Assembly (NCBI RefSeq): GCF_015832195.1
Contig: NC_052027.1
Coordinates: forward strand, 16,860,149 to 16,924,148
Source of the DNA: Motacilla alba alba
Lineage: Eukaryota; Chordata; Aves; Passeriformes; Motacillidae
Direction of reading: 5' to 3'
Length of the DNA stretch: 64,000 bases
In this document: one piece after another, positions 1-22,387 of the stretch
How the letters are laid out: every line of letters begins with the position of its first letter
Numbering within the stretch: the stretch's first letter is position 1
The notes under the pieces: generated by a model
Databases searched by the model: none
Told to the model about the DNA's origin: nothing
What the model saw: the letters and a program-made list of their open reading frames with translations, nothing else
Position numbers and translations under genes: made by a program

Positions 1-3000
1 TCATTGAAGAGTTTTTGGCAAAGAGACCGATGCCGAGTCCTCCAGGCTCAGATGGAGGAGTTCATAACTGGGTCCGAAACATCAACTACTACAGTGAGTG
101 CATCCAGTCCTCCTCTCTTTTGTTGTAACACTGATCATGTGAAGGACTAATTCCTGAAAGTTGCCCACCATCTTCTTTTAGTTGTCTTTGGGAGTGAAAA
201 TGCTCTGCTGAAGCATTCTTCTGAGGAACCTCTTTTAGGCTATTCTTACTTTAGTTGTTTTGGAAGTCAATGTCAGTTGGATAGCAGCTAAGCAGTTATT
301 TCCAAATCCTCTTTTGACATCTTACTTAGAAGATGTTAGACATCTTTGACATCTCACTTACACACTACTGCTTTTTTTAAGTTGCAAAAGATACTTTTTG
401 CTTCCTGTTGGCTATTTGCTATATCTTGCTTCCAAAACCAGAATCACTGTGGAATGCTTTCACTTGCTCAAGGCTGTGTTCCTCTCCCTTATTCCCCAGC
501 TTTAAATCTTTTTCTGGTATGGATTGTTGCTTTGTGTGGCTACTTTGAGGGCCAGGACTGAGAAGAGTGGTGGATACGGTGTTCCTGATTTTTGCAGAGC
601 TGCCAGAAGCAAGCTGCTGCTCAGGAACAGAGACATGACACCCCCTGCACTCCTTAACACCAGCACTCTGTGTGCTCAGGCCTAGTTTCTGGGGGTTTGC
701 CAAAGCCTTTACAATTTTGCTTTCTCTTGATTCCTGGAGCTTCCTGCATACATGAGGCCTTTGTCCCTGTTGTTCCTGCTTGCTGTCCACCTTGCCTAAA
801 GCAGAGCCTTAAAAGGCTAGATGTATTGTAGTGCTCCTAGGCCTGGCCTTGATGAGCTTGAGTAATGTTTACTTGATCTTTCAGTTGATCAAGTCCCAGC
901 CTGTCTGGCTGCATTACACCTGCCTTTTTGGGCTTATTACAGATACAGAGTGGTCCAGTTGAGATCCTGGAGTACATGACTTGAATTGGTTTGGAACCAG
1001 TTTCAAAGTTCAGTGTTCGGAAAGTGGGTTTGAAATCCCCCAAACATACAGAGCTTTTACATGCATCTTTAATGTATCTTTTACATGTATCTTTAATTCC
1101 TTTCTCAGGACTGGATGGCAGCACCTCTGCCTCGGAAAGGGAACGGCTGATTAACCAGTTCAATGATTCCAGCAATGCCTCTGTTTGGCTCTTCCTTTTG
1201 TCCACACGGTGAGTTGGCTGGAGCAGAAGGGCAGGGGGAGGACTTGTACTGATGTTCTGGATGCATGTGGGTTTTCAGTTCTTAACTTCCTTTGTAATAT
1301 GCTCTCCATGGTAGGATAGTGCCATCTGCTTCTGAATTCCCTAGGGATGTAGGATTTAAGCCTTAGGCCTCTGCAACAGCTTAACAGTCTTGGAAACCAA
1401 ACTTGGGTTTAATGTTTGACTGGAGGAAACTTTCCATAGACCCTTTATGGACTCTTGGCTGTGATGGTTGTCCCTGCCTAGAAGTTTTGAAAATTGACCA
1501 GGGCAGCAGTTTGAAATTTGCCTTAATTTTCCAGTGCTGGGTGTTTGGGTGTCAACCTCATTGGAGCAAACAGAGTGGTGGTGTTTGATGCTTCCTGGAA
1601 CCCGTGCCACGATGCCCAGGCCGTGTGCCGGGTGTACCGCTACGGGCAGAAGAAGCCGTGCCACATCTACAGGCTGGTTTCAGATTACACCCTGGAGAAG
1701 AAGATCTATGACCGCCAGATCTCCAAGCAGGGCATGTCAGGTAAGTGTGGATGAACACAACGTTCCACTCTCAGCTTTCACTCCTCTTAGCTCCTGTGAG
1801 TCCTGTTTCTGTGGGTTTTGTAACTTCTTTTTTCAAGGTTGAAAAACAGACAAAGATGTGACAGGCACCATCCCAGGGCTATGTTTGAGTTGGCAGTGAC
1901 TTGGGATCCTGTAAGAAATTCATGGTGATAGAGCCAGCATCCTGCAGCAAGGTTGTGGTCCCAGTCCACTGCTGAGCCATTTACTTCCCCTGCCCCTCTT
2001 CTGGTTACTGCAACAGGCGCAGGGGGTTGCTCATCCTGTTTTCTCCTCTGCTCATCTTAAACTGGATGTTGCTACTTAAATAGCTCTGTATCTCCATTTT
2101 CCTGCAGTAAGAGCAGGAAAATAGCTAAATGAAAGCATATATTGACACCTTTGACTGTTAGTGCTTGCTAAGGTGCCAAGAATAATTAATTCATTGTGGT
2201 TCTGACCTGTCTTTGTACCATAAGTATCTTTTGTGCTGGCTTATTCCAGTTGTCAAGCTGCTCTCATAGAATGTGCAGCTGAGGGTTGTGGTGACCCAAA
2301 GAGAGCTCTGTGTCCTTCTTTGCTCAAAACTCCAGAGGCAGCAGCCCAGCGTGATCAGTTTGCTGTTGTGCACTTGAGATGCAGTCCCCTGGCAGCTGGC
2401 CTGGCTTCCAGGAGAGTCCTGGATAGAGGTGTTTTCTCCGTGTGCTCCCATTTGACCTGTGTGCAGGAGGGAATGTTCAAGGAAAACATTCAGGCTCTTG
2501 TGAGTGAGGGAATGTGGCTGCTTTTCTGAGCTTTCCACTTTAATACATAGTTATTAATTTGAGCCTTTTTGCTGGGATTTGTGGGAGAACACATACTGAT
2601 GTGGCTGCAGTTCTCTCCCAGGATGTGTATGTTCACAGCCTTGTTACATGAGGTGGGACACTATCCATAATTAGTTTTGTGTTCCTGTTTGCCAGGAGCT
2701 TGGTGACCTGCACAGCTTTCCTGTGCAGTCTGGAACACAGGCACTTGTCAGCCTGACTTGGTCAGACAGGCTCAGCTCTGAACATGATGATTTTTCTCTT
2801 TGCCCTGACATTTACAGAATGTTTCTGAGGATTGTGTAGATTGCAGGGAGGGAGCTGTAATAGGACAGAAGTGTAGGGAGGGCAACAGGCAAGCAGTGCT
2901 GATCTCCTCCCTTGTCTGCTCACTCTGTTTGCTCTCTTTTCCAGATCGGGTGGTGGATGATCTGAACCCAGTGCTGAACTTCACTCGACGGGAGGTGGAG

Positions 3001-6000
3001 AACCTGCTGCATTTTGTGGAAGAAGAATCTGACCCTGCTCAGCTCTCCCTCAATCCGAGCAAGATGAAGGAGTCTGTTCTACAATTAGCCTGTCTCAAGT
3101 ATCCTCACCTCATCACCAAGGTAAGACCAGCCTGTTTCTTTGCTGGTACTGCCCTGCACAGGCAGGAGTGGGCCTGGAGGAGTCTGGCAGTGTGATGGGG
3201 CCACGGTGGCAAGAAAGATGCACCTAGGTGCTGGTGGGAATAGGTAGAAAATTCTCTAGAGAGGACCCAAAGATCCCTGTCCTTCCCTGTGATATCTTCT
3301 TCTCATCTAGAAACACCTCTGTCCTGTACAGGTTTGGGGGCAGGTTGTCAGGCATTCTTTCCTTCAACTTTGTGCTGGGCGTGAAGGTGACAGTGGAATA
3401 TCCCAGCTTGCTGCCAGCTCTTTTCCTGGGGTGACTTTAAAGCAAAGCTGGGACAGGCAGCACTGGCCTGTGCTGTCAGGAGTGTCACTGGTAGGGTGGT
3501 GCTGCAGAGTGAGCCTGTGCCAGGTGCTGTGGGGCTCTGGGGGCTGTGTGATATCATGGCAAGATCCGCACTTGTGCTCTTGGCCTGACCAAAACTCCTG
3601 GGTTTTGCTGTGTGCTTGTGGTAAGTGATGGACTTGGCTGGGCAGGTGATGGCATTTAGCTGACTGTCACCCTTCAGGATGAGCCTTGGTCCCATGCACA
3701 GCAGCGTCCCCCACACGTGCTTTGCCATGGCCAGCTCTGCCGGCCTGGGAAGGAGACAGGCTGCGGCAGGGAGCGGGCGCTGCCGTTCGGGGCGTGCTGG
3801 TTCCCTCTTGCGGTGCGTGGGTGCCAGAACCGCGGTGCTGTGGGGTTGCAGGAGCCTTTTCAGCACGAGTCACTGCTGATCGACCGGAAGGAGCACAAGC
3901 TGACCAAGGCAGAGAAGAAAGCAGCCAAGAAGAGCTATGAGGAGGAAAAGCGAGCATCCGTCCCCTACACCCGGCCGTCCTACGCACAGTATTACCCAGC
4001 CAGTGACCAGAGTCTGACGAGCATCCCTGCCTTTAGCCAGAGGAACTGGTGAGCACCTGCCCCTTCCCTTCTCCCCACGCTGTAGACATGAAATGAAGGG
4101 GCAGATGATGCTTATCACTGTGGGGTGGCTGTTGCACTCTCCTCCCTCACCAGGCGACCAGCCCTCAAGGGTGAGGACAAACCAGTGGCAAGTGTCCGCC
4201 CAGTTCAGTCCACCCCCATTCCAATGATGCCCCGGCATGTCCCCATGGGTGGTGCAGGATCAACCTCAAGTTCCAACCCTGCTGTCAACTTTCCCATCAA
4301 CTATCTACAGCGAGCTGGTGTCTTTGTGCAGAAGATTGTTACCACCACGGGTGAGTTGTTACTGCTCAAACTGGATTGGGTCATGATGCCCATGGTGAGC
4401 TGAGGATCAGGGTGAGTTGTAGATGCCCATATGGGCTGTGGGCAGATGGGCATCAGAGGCAAAGATACTGTCTCTCTGCATTTGAGTGGTTCCTCTGTGC
4501 CTGGAGGACTTTCTCTGCAGGTGTACAAGAGCCATGGACCTGGTGGATTGTTGGGAGTGAACTTTCTCTGATAGGACCTGCAATACTGTCGCTGGTGGTT
4601 CTGGAGATGCTGTGCCAGGACAGCATGGCTTTAGCTTCCTTGGAACCTCTGTTACCTTCTTGTGCTGTGTAGAAATAAACGCAGGGCTTGCTTATAGCAC
4701 AGCACACAGGAGAGACAACTGCACTGCAAAAACGGGGTTGGTGGTGCACTTGCCCTCTCCTGGCTGTGGCTGACATGCAGTTTAATGGGCACTATTCTGT
4801 TTCTTTCCCTACTGCCAGATATTGTGATTCCGGGTACAAATACATCCACTGATGTACAAGCTAGAATCAGTGCTGGTGAGAGCATCCACATCATCCGAGG
4901 GACAAAAGGTAATTCTGTCCTGCTAAGACTTGTGGATAGGGTCCTAGCCAGTGCCAATTAGCAACGAAAATGATGTAAAGGCATGAATCAATCCCTTGAG
5001 AAAAAAAGAAACAAGAAGGGAAGAAGGTCTTGAGTTGACTGTTGCAGCCCATGCTCTGCGTGTGCTGATGCTTCATGGCTGTTGCAGCTGTGGCTGTTCT
5101 GTCCCTGAGAGGAACTGTTGAACTTTGTTGCTCAGTTCTTCCTTCTCAACACGCACTGCAAGTCCTGAGGCAGCCACACACTTCCTGGCTCTCCTAGAGC
5201 AAACTGTTTTGAATGTGAAGTTCTGCATTTCCCACTGGCAGCGCACTGGGAAGGGGTGATCTCCAGTCTAGGAAAGCTGAAAGGGTGAAAGGGAAGGGTT
5301 AGGAAGGGGCTAAAAGCCCTCCACTGGGCCTGTGCAGCACTGCTGTCCTATTCTTGCCCAAGGAACCTTGCAGGCTCATAGATCCAGGTTCTGAGCTGAG
5401 GCTGGAGTTGTAATGAAGTTGTTGAAGGAAGTTGTCCTGCCTCTGTTCCAGGGACATATATCCGGACCAGCGACGGTCGGATTTTTGCCATACGGACCAC
5501 TGGGAAGCCAAAGGGCAATGAAGACCGTCGGACAGCTGCCTCAGGTAGGGGCTTCTGGGTGCTGTGCGGGGCTTGCGCATGTGCTTTCCTGCTGGAGTGT
5601 CTGGGGCAACATTCCCCGGTGTATTCCATCAAGTCTGTGTTTAGAGCTGACCCCACCGTATCCCCAAGATATTTCCACCTTCCTTTCCACTGTTGCCTCT
5701 TGGCCCTCAGGTTTTTCCTCTGAGGTCGTATTTCTCACCTGCCCCGTCTCCTTGTTCGCAGGCTCCCAGAGCTCTTCCCTGGAGTCCACGAGCAATGGCA
5801 GACACAGTGCCTCATCCCCGCAGCTCCCCAGCGCGGAGGAGCTCACTCGGCCCATCTCCCCCGACAGCCCCGAGATCATCAGCGAGCTGCAGCAGTACGC
5901 GGAGGCGGCGGCCGCGCGCGAGTCCCGCCACGGCTCTCCCAGCGCCGCCGCGCCGCAGGGCCACGCCGCCCGCACGGACAACGCGCCCGGCGCCGCCGCC

Positions 6001-6750
6001 CGAGGAGCCGAGCAGCGCGTGGGGGTTCACTGCGTGGCTCCCTCCGTGTCCTCAGCCCTGCCAGCCACCAGCCAGCACGGCGACGCCCACCCGGTGTTGG
6101 ACTTACGGGGCAACAAGCGCAAGTCAACGTCGCCGTCGGCTCCGGAGGAGCAATCCCGGAGGCAGCAGAAGAAGCGCCAGTTGCCATCATCTGTGCAGCC
6201 GTACGAACACGGGTACCCCGTCTCTGGTGGGTTCACCATGCCTCCTGTCTCTTTAAACCACAACCTAACCCATCCATTTGCCTCCCAGCCAGGAAACTCC
6301 TTGTACATGGGCACTGGCTCCTCTTATTACCAGCTGCCCAATTTACTCCCAGACCCTCATCTGGTGTTCCCTGTGACTACTGACCCTCTGCTGACAGCCG
6401 GCACCGCCAGCTCTTCTGCTGCTACCTCAGCCACCGCCAGCGTCCCCTCATTCATGCTAAACCCTTCTCTGGCAGGGGTGCTGCCCAATTACTCGCTTCC
6501 CTTCACGCAGTCACTCCTGCCCGAGCCCAGGATGTTCGCTCCTTTCCCAGCCCCCGTCTTGCCTAGCAGCCTTCCCAGGAGCATGGCATCTGCCTACCCT
6601 GGCTACGTGTCCCCTCACTCGGGCTACCCAGCTGGGGGTCTCCTTCGGTCCCAGGTGCCTCAGTTTGAACCCCAGGAGGTCCCAGAGGTGGGATGCAGCT
6701 CTAATGACGAGGACAAAGACGACGATGTCATAGAGATTACAGGGAAATAA
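1..6750 (+). CDS. RAD54L2: RAD54L2 (ARIP4), SNF2-family helicase, 3' half of the gene (5' end outside window)
   Basis: RAD54L2 is a nuclear SNF2-type, DNA-dependent ATPase known as androgen-receptor-interacting protein 4; it remodels chromatin and modulates steroid-receptor transcription. Nine coding exons are visible with consistent GT-AG junctions and phases: 1-93 (partial), 1109-1208, 1535-1740, 2945-3120, 3852-4048, 4154-4350, 4819-4908, 5452-5544 and 5762-6750, encoding 712 complete residues and a TAA stop. Exons 1-3 carry the end of the helicase C-terminal lobe, including motif VI ([11 protein letters not shown], about residues 92-102 of the visible part). A Lys/Glu-rich linker follows ([17 protein letters not shown]), then a long low-complexity tail that ends in the acidic stretch [14 protein letters not shown]. 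The tail agrees with mammalian RAD54L2 as I remember it, so the assignment is very secure. The last exon has a GC-rich, Ala-rich section around 5890-6030 that looks diverged. Confidence 0.96.
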
Positions 6751-7052
6751 AAAGGCCCAGCTCCTCCTCGGTCTCAGCTCCGCCAGGAGGCAAAAGTTGC
6801 AGGACCTTTTTGGGAGTCAGGATTTTCCCTCTGGGCCACGGCAGTGGGTGGAGAAGGATGCGAAGGGTGTGGCGTGGGGGTGGTTTTGTTCTTTTTGTTT
6901 GGTTTTGTTGTTTTTTAGCTGTCAAGGATAAGAATTGTATTAGGGGCTGGGAGATGGGAGAGGGATAGAGCGGACCTTTGAGAGCCCGGGGGAGCAAGAA
7001 CTGGGGAGGAGGGAAGCAGCAATGCAAACTGTAGGAGTGCCTCCCCCCACGC

Positions 7053-7074
7053 TCTGTCTGTCTGTCTGTCTCTG
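7053..7074. repeat. (TCTG)n microsatellite
   Basis: About five consecutive TCTG units lie within the RAD54L2 3' UTR. It is short and probably of no functional weight. Confidence 0.8.
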
Positions 7075-10000
7075 TTCTCTGTCTTGTCTGGCCGTGGAGG
7101 CTTGGTGTTGTGAGTCACTGCCCTTCTCAGGCCTGGAAGTGCGGGCCTGACCGCTGGCAGGGCCGAGCTCCCTCTCACATGAACTGCCTTATCTGTGAAC
7201 TTCTCTCACTGCGAGAGGGGTGGGCCAGGGGTGACTCCACCAGAGGTTGGGGGACAAAGTGTTTTTAATGGGGAGGGAGTGGGGAGGCATCTACATTGTG
7301 TATGTTGGGGCAGGGAGGGAGGGGATTGATGTCAAATAAAAGAAGAAAGAAAAGAAAAAAAAATTATAAAAAAAAAATATCCCACAATTTGTCACCCTCT
7401 TCAAATTCACATGAGACTAGGGTGAGTGGAGGGCTCCAGGCAGGCTCCTGTGCCAGGGCTCTGGTGGGGTGCTCCCCCAGGCCCTTCTGGAGGTTCCCAT
7501 CCAAGATAGGTTGGCCTTGTGAGTCTGGTGCCACCTCTATGTGCTAGGCCAGATGAGTGGAGTGTCTTGGTGGCCATCAGAGGGGAATCCTGCTGACTTC
7601 CCTGTATCCTGCCAGGCTATGTGAAGGCTACGTCTCACCCTGCTGAGGCCCACCAGATCCAGGGGTGGGTGGGCTCGCTGCTGCTTCTGAACAGCACCAG
7701 GCAGTGGAGAAGGTTGGGAGGGGACACTGGACCAGTGCCAGTTGCTGTTGAATCTGTGACTGGAGAGACTTTCCCCTGCACAGAATCTCTACATTAATTT
7801 ATTTCATGAAGGCATAATATTTATTGTCTGGGGGAGTCTTTCTTTCTACTTTTAAATTAATTTCCATATTAAAAAAATAAAAAGCTGGCCTCCATCGTGA
7901 AGTGGTCGCTTGTTGGGTTGTCTGTGTGGGGACAGAAGCAGATGATTGACCAAAGCCTAGCCTAGGAGCAGGGCCTACTGTGGAGGTGGCCTGTGGCTGA
8001 CCCGGGTGGCACAGGTTGGATGTGTTCCAGCAGGACATTCTGCCAGAGCAGGAGCTGCTCTGGGTGCTGAGCAGCTGGAGGGAAGATGGAATCCTCTTGT
8101 CATGGGGCAGGTGGAGGAGCACATGTGGAAGCCTCCTGTGCTCATTCCCTGTGAGAAGAAGGAGAGCTGTGAGGTGTGTGGAGTTGGGAAAACAGAGCTC
8201 TTGCTGGGGAAGTGCCTTTCCCCATGCAGGGAGCGACCTCCCCGCTCAGCCCCAGGAGTGCAGAGCCTGGTCCTGGCCCTGCCAGCCAGCACCCCAGCTG
8301 CTTCTCGGGGCCAGGGCTCCTAGGGAGAGGCTGGGATACCCAGGTGCAGCTGGACTTGGAGAGTATGTGTTTGTGACCGCACTGGGACGGACACTTGAAA
8401 TCCAGGAGCCTCCGTGTCACATCTGGGTATCACCATGCGGGAGCTGTGCTCGCCTGCCCTGGAGCTGCTGGTAGCCTGTAGGGGGACCCTGGGCCATGGA
8501 GGCTGCAGTCACTGGTGCTTGCTGGGACCAACTAGGTGTAGGAAAGGGCAGGATGTCCTGACATCCTCCACCAAAGGGGTGCTGGAAGATGGGGACCTCC
8601 CTTCCTTAGAGAGAGGGTTGTGTGTGCACGCGTGTGTTACGGAAACACAATAAAAAATGTTATGGGGCTTTCCTAGTGTCTTTCTCTGTTTAATGGACAT
8701 TGTCTGTCAAACATAACCACACCATTCATAGAAGCCTTAGATCAACAGTTTAGCTATGCAAATTATTTTAATTATTTTTTTAAAAAAACAAACATTAAAA
8801 TAGTGCTTTCTTCTTTAACATATCCTAGGAGTTGAAAACCGAGGGGTTCTGAGCAAACTGCTGGACAACTTGTCTTTGGATGCACCATGGAAATAAAAAT
8901 CAAACCCCCCCACAAAAGTAACAAAGCAAATTAACTGATGGTGTTCATGCAAGTTTCTCCAAAGACTTGACAGTGCTGCATCTGTGAGTCATGCCCTCCT
9001 GTGCTCTGTGTGTCCACCTCATGCACTACCCTGTGACACTGATTGTATGACCAGCTTGCCCAGATGTCCGTTGCACCCCTGTGAGGCTGTCAGTTTTCCT
9101 GTGGATTTGGGGAATGGACCTAGGCAAGGGCTTTCCTTGTCGAGAGTAGCGAGTGTTGAGACCTGCGGGCGCGTGTGGGAGGTGGGAACATGAGCAGACC
9201 CCCCAGAGCCCTGCGGCCGCCCCAGCCCTTCCTGTGGGGTCAGGGTCGTGGGGCTCATCCCTCCCATGTCATCTCTGAATGGGGCCTGTGCTGGGACAAG
9301 GTGTGAAGATGTGGCCGGGGGCAGTCAGCACCGTGGTCTGGATCTGGTACTGGTGACTGCACACCTCTCTGCTCCTTGCCTCTCCAGAGGAGTACCCAGG
9401 GCTTCCAGAGCAGACCCTGGCACATCCCTGTGCTGCTGCCTGATGTTCTCCAGAGGTCCCCCAGCAGAGCCTGAGCCCTGTGGCTGTAGGAGCTGAGGAT
9501 GACTGCCATTCTGCTGCCACAGGGTGCAGCATGTGCTCTGGGCTGGCTGTTAACCCAGCACCAGGGCACGGTGTGAGGGCTGTTCCTGTGTGGCCGTGGC
9601 TTGCACACGCCTTGGCACCCTCCTGTGGTGTGGCTGCCCCGTGCATGACCTGCTGCTGGCAAACATCCGCAGCCCAGGCAGCTGCAGTGCAGGGGCCCTG
9701 CTCCGCAAGTGCCCAAGTGCAGCCCCAGCCCCAGCCCTGCCCCAGCCCTGGGCCCCCTCAGGGAGGGGATGGGCCCTGGCAGAGCCTTGCCTGAGATGGT
9801 CACAGAGATGCCCTTACCACAGGGCTGCCATGGGAGCTGGCAGTGGCTGGGGCTGCTCCAAGGCACCTGCTCTCCCACGGTGCCATGGGAAGGATTTCCT
9901 CTGCCCCACAGAAGCCACAGGGGGGTGTGGGTTATCTCCAGCGGGAGGAGCTCTCCGAACTCTAGAACTCCTCTCCCGTGGGGCCTGCTCTTCTCCCTCA

Positions 10001-10693
10001 TCTGCTCTCCCCAGAGGTTTCTCCTCTCCAGCATGTGACTCCACTGCAGAGGGTTCTCTCTTGGTTTTCCTCAGCTTGGAACAGGGGCTTTCTCTGCACG
10101 GGTTAAATTCTTCTTTTGCTGCTGAATTTCTGTCTCCAAATGACCTGATAGGAAGCAGCTGCTGGTTCTCAGAGGGGCTGCGGGTGACACTGAGGACAGC
10201 AGCGCAGGACTCTCTGCAGAGGGTTTTGGACAGTAAAGAAGATTTCTGAGCACAGCCCAAGGCCAGGGCAGATCTGTGGGGTCCTTGGGAATGGTCAGCT
10301 GGCCTCTACACTGGCACCCAGCCCTTGGCCCCTGCCTTTGGTGGGAGGTTGCTCTCCTGGGGACAGTTGCGTGAAGGCCAGGTACTGCTGTGGGACAGTG
10401 CCATGGGCACGGGGTGGCTGCTGCTGCTCTGTGCCCTGGGTTTGGGGGGCTTGTTGCCCCCACTGCTGATGTGTCTCTTGGGGCTTCCTGGGGGGCTGCA
10501 GGGTGGGCACAACACAGGCTAGCCTGGCCCGTGTTGGGCAGGGTCTGCTGCACATTGTCCTGGAGTGTCTGGGAGGGTGGGGAGGTTGGGTGCAGCTCCT
10601 TGGAGAAAGCAAATGTTCTGGCAAGCAAAGGGTGGGATTTCCATGGGGTCTTCACTAGAAATAATGTGTATTTTGACTTAATGATGTCAGTGA

Positions 10694-10885
10694 ATCATAG
10701 AATGGTTTGGGCTGGATGGGACCTTAAAGATTGTCTTGTTCCAGCCCCCCTGCCATGGGCAGGGACACCTTCCACTAGACCAGGTTGCTCCAAGCCCTGT
10801 CCAGCCTGGCCTTGGACACTTCCAGGGATGGCTTTGTGCCACAGCCTCTCTGGGCGACAAATTCAAGAGGCTGAAGGTGTGAGGA
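10694..10885 (-). mobile_element. CR1 LINE fragment (3' end, reverse orientation)
   Basis: The sequence begins with ATCATAGAATGGTTTGGGCT and continues through the typical CR1 phrases about a promptly treated 'gggaccttaaaga' block, 'gccatgggcagggacacc' and 'ggacacttccagggatgg'. The tandem ATTCTATG-like 3' terminus of CR1 is at the left, so the element is antisense to the plus strand. It is 5'-truncated, as most avian CR1 copies are, and sits in the probable RAD54L2 3' UTR. Confidence 0.9.
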
Positions 10886-11288
10886 TTGCTGCTGGTTTGG
10901 GGATGGCTTCCAGGCCAACAAGGACAAGCGCAGCAAATACCTTCACAGCTGGTATTTCTCGTCACCCTGGAATAAATTTTGTTGATCCAGTCTTGGAAGG
11001 ACCACGGGTGGGGGAGGGCTGGGGTGGGGGGCAGAGGTCGAACAGGGACCATAGTCCAGCTAGATTACAGTGAGGGATGGCTCCTTACACCTTGGAGCAT
11101 GCGCTCCCTGTGAAGGGACAATGGGGCAAGTGAGGGAGAGCAACCTCTGCCACCTCCCGGACCACCACCACTGCCTCGGCTGCTTCGTGGTGCCCAGCTT
11201 GGAGCAGGAGTCTGGCACATCCATGGGAGCCTGAAGGAATCCATCACTGAATCTCATTTGGGGTTTTCTGTTGGTTTGGGTTTATTTT

Positions 11289-11308
11289 TCTTTTTTTTTT
11301 TTTTTTTC
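11289..11308. repeat. Poly(T) tract
   Basis: A near-pure run of T followed by TTTTC units lies in the presumed distal RAD54L2 3' UTR. Read on the minus strand it is an A-run; no adjacent retroposed gene copy is recognisable. Confidence 0.7.
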
Positions 11309-11501
11309 TTTTCTTTTCTTTACTACCGCCTTAGTTTGTGGCCTGTCTTGTTGTGGTTGGAAAGAGTATTGCTAGCCGGGCGGGTCGGTCGATTGGCCCC
11401 ACGCATGATCATGTGCTTCCCTCTTCTCTCTGTCCAATGGGATGTGCTCGCCTGATCTCCCAGAACAGAGACTTTGAACAATTTGTTGTTTATATGATGT
11501 A

Positions 11502-11507
11502 TTTATT
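11502..11507 (-). promoter_or_regulatory. Candidate poly(A) signal for the minus-strand semaphorin
   Basis: TTTATT on the plus strand reads AATAAA on the minus strand. It is the first canonical hexamer I find downstream of the semaphorin stop at 12118, which would give a 3' UTR of roughly 600 bases. If it is used, the 3' ends of the semaphorin and RAD54L2 would overlap. Unverified. Confidence 0.3.
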
Positions 11508-11541
11508 TTTACTTGTGTTTCATGTCATTTTTTAAAAAAAT

Positions 11542-11547
11542 AATAAA
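11542..11547 (+). promoter_or_regulatory. RAD54L2: Candidate distal poly(A) signal of RAD54L2
   Basis: A canonical AATAAA follows a conserved-looking AT-rich stretch and is followed within 40 bases by T-rich sequence (11580-11593) that could serve as the downstream U-rich element. It is the strongest of the plus-strand candidates for the end of the long 3' UTR; the assignment is an inference. Confidence 0.45.
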
Positions 11548-12117
11548 TTGTAAGTTGGTATAACTGCCTGTTGCTTCTCCTTTTTTTTTTTTTCCCAGTA
11601 AAATAAATGTCAAAATGAAAAAAGGAAAGTGGTGTCATTTGAAGTCAGTTGGAGCTGGGCTGGGCGTGAGCATCTCTGCACACCTGGAGCCCAGCCTCAG
11701 CCAGCGTGTCCTGCTGCTTCCAGCAGCACCTGGGCTCCATCCACACCTCGGCAGCCACCCAGGTGAACATCCTGCCGCCTCCAGAGCAGAGGGAGGCATC
11801 ACACGGCTGGCCCTTGCCCCGCCCTGTCCTCTGTGCTTCTTATTGCTGCTGCTGATCGTCAGTCAAAGCCAGGGGAAAGCAAGGAAAATAAATATTCTGC
11901 AGGTGAATAGCTCTGAGCCTCGGAGAGACGGCGCGGGCTGCGTGCCCTGGCCCCGGTGCCCGTGGGGCGCGGAGGGGCTGGCGGGGGTTGAGGTAGTAAC
12001 AGCGAGGCGGTTCTGCACGGCAAGGCGAGAGGTGTCCCGGAGCTGGTGCCGACGTGCGAGGAGGGCCCTGGAGAGACCGGGGAGGGAGCTGCGGGCAGCC
12101 CTGGCTCCCTCTGCCCC

Positions 12118-22387
<10,270 letters not shown>

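Larger units (their letters stand above)
6751..11565 (+). other. RAD54L2: RAD54L2 3' untranslated region (probable extent) and downstream sequence
   Basis: No coding exon is recognisable between the RAD54L2 stop and the semaphorin stop. AATAAA hexamers on the plus strand occur at 7335, 7876, 8649, 11542 and 11602. The block from about 11330 to 11560 is an AT-rich, uninterrupted stretch typical of a distal 3' UTR, so a long UTR with alternative cleavage sites is plausible. The open frames in this span lack codon structure and family similarity, and one CR1 fragment is inserted near 10.7 kb. The exact 3' end is an inference; transcript data would be needed to place it. Confidence 0.5.

Noticed and set aside
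9255..10034. Minus-strand open frame of 259 codons downstream of RAD54L2
   Set aside because: Composition is typical of GC-rich non-coding sequence. There is no recognisable domain or codon-use signal, overlapping frames occur on the other strand, and the span fits a 3' UTR.
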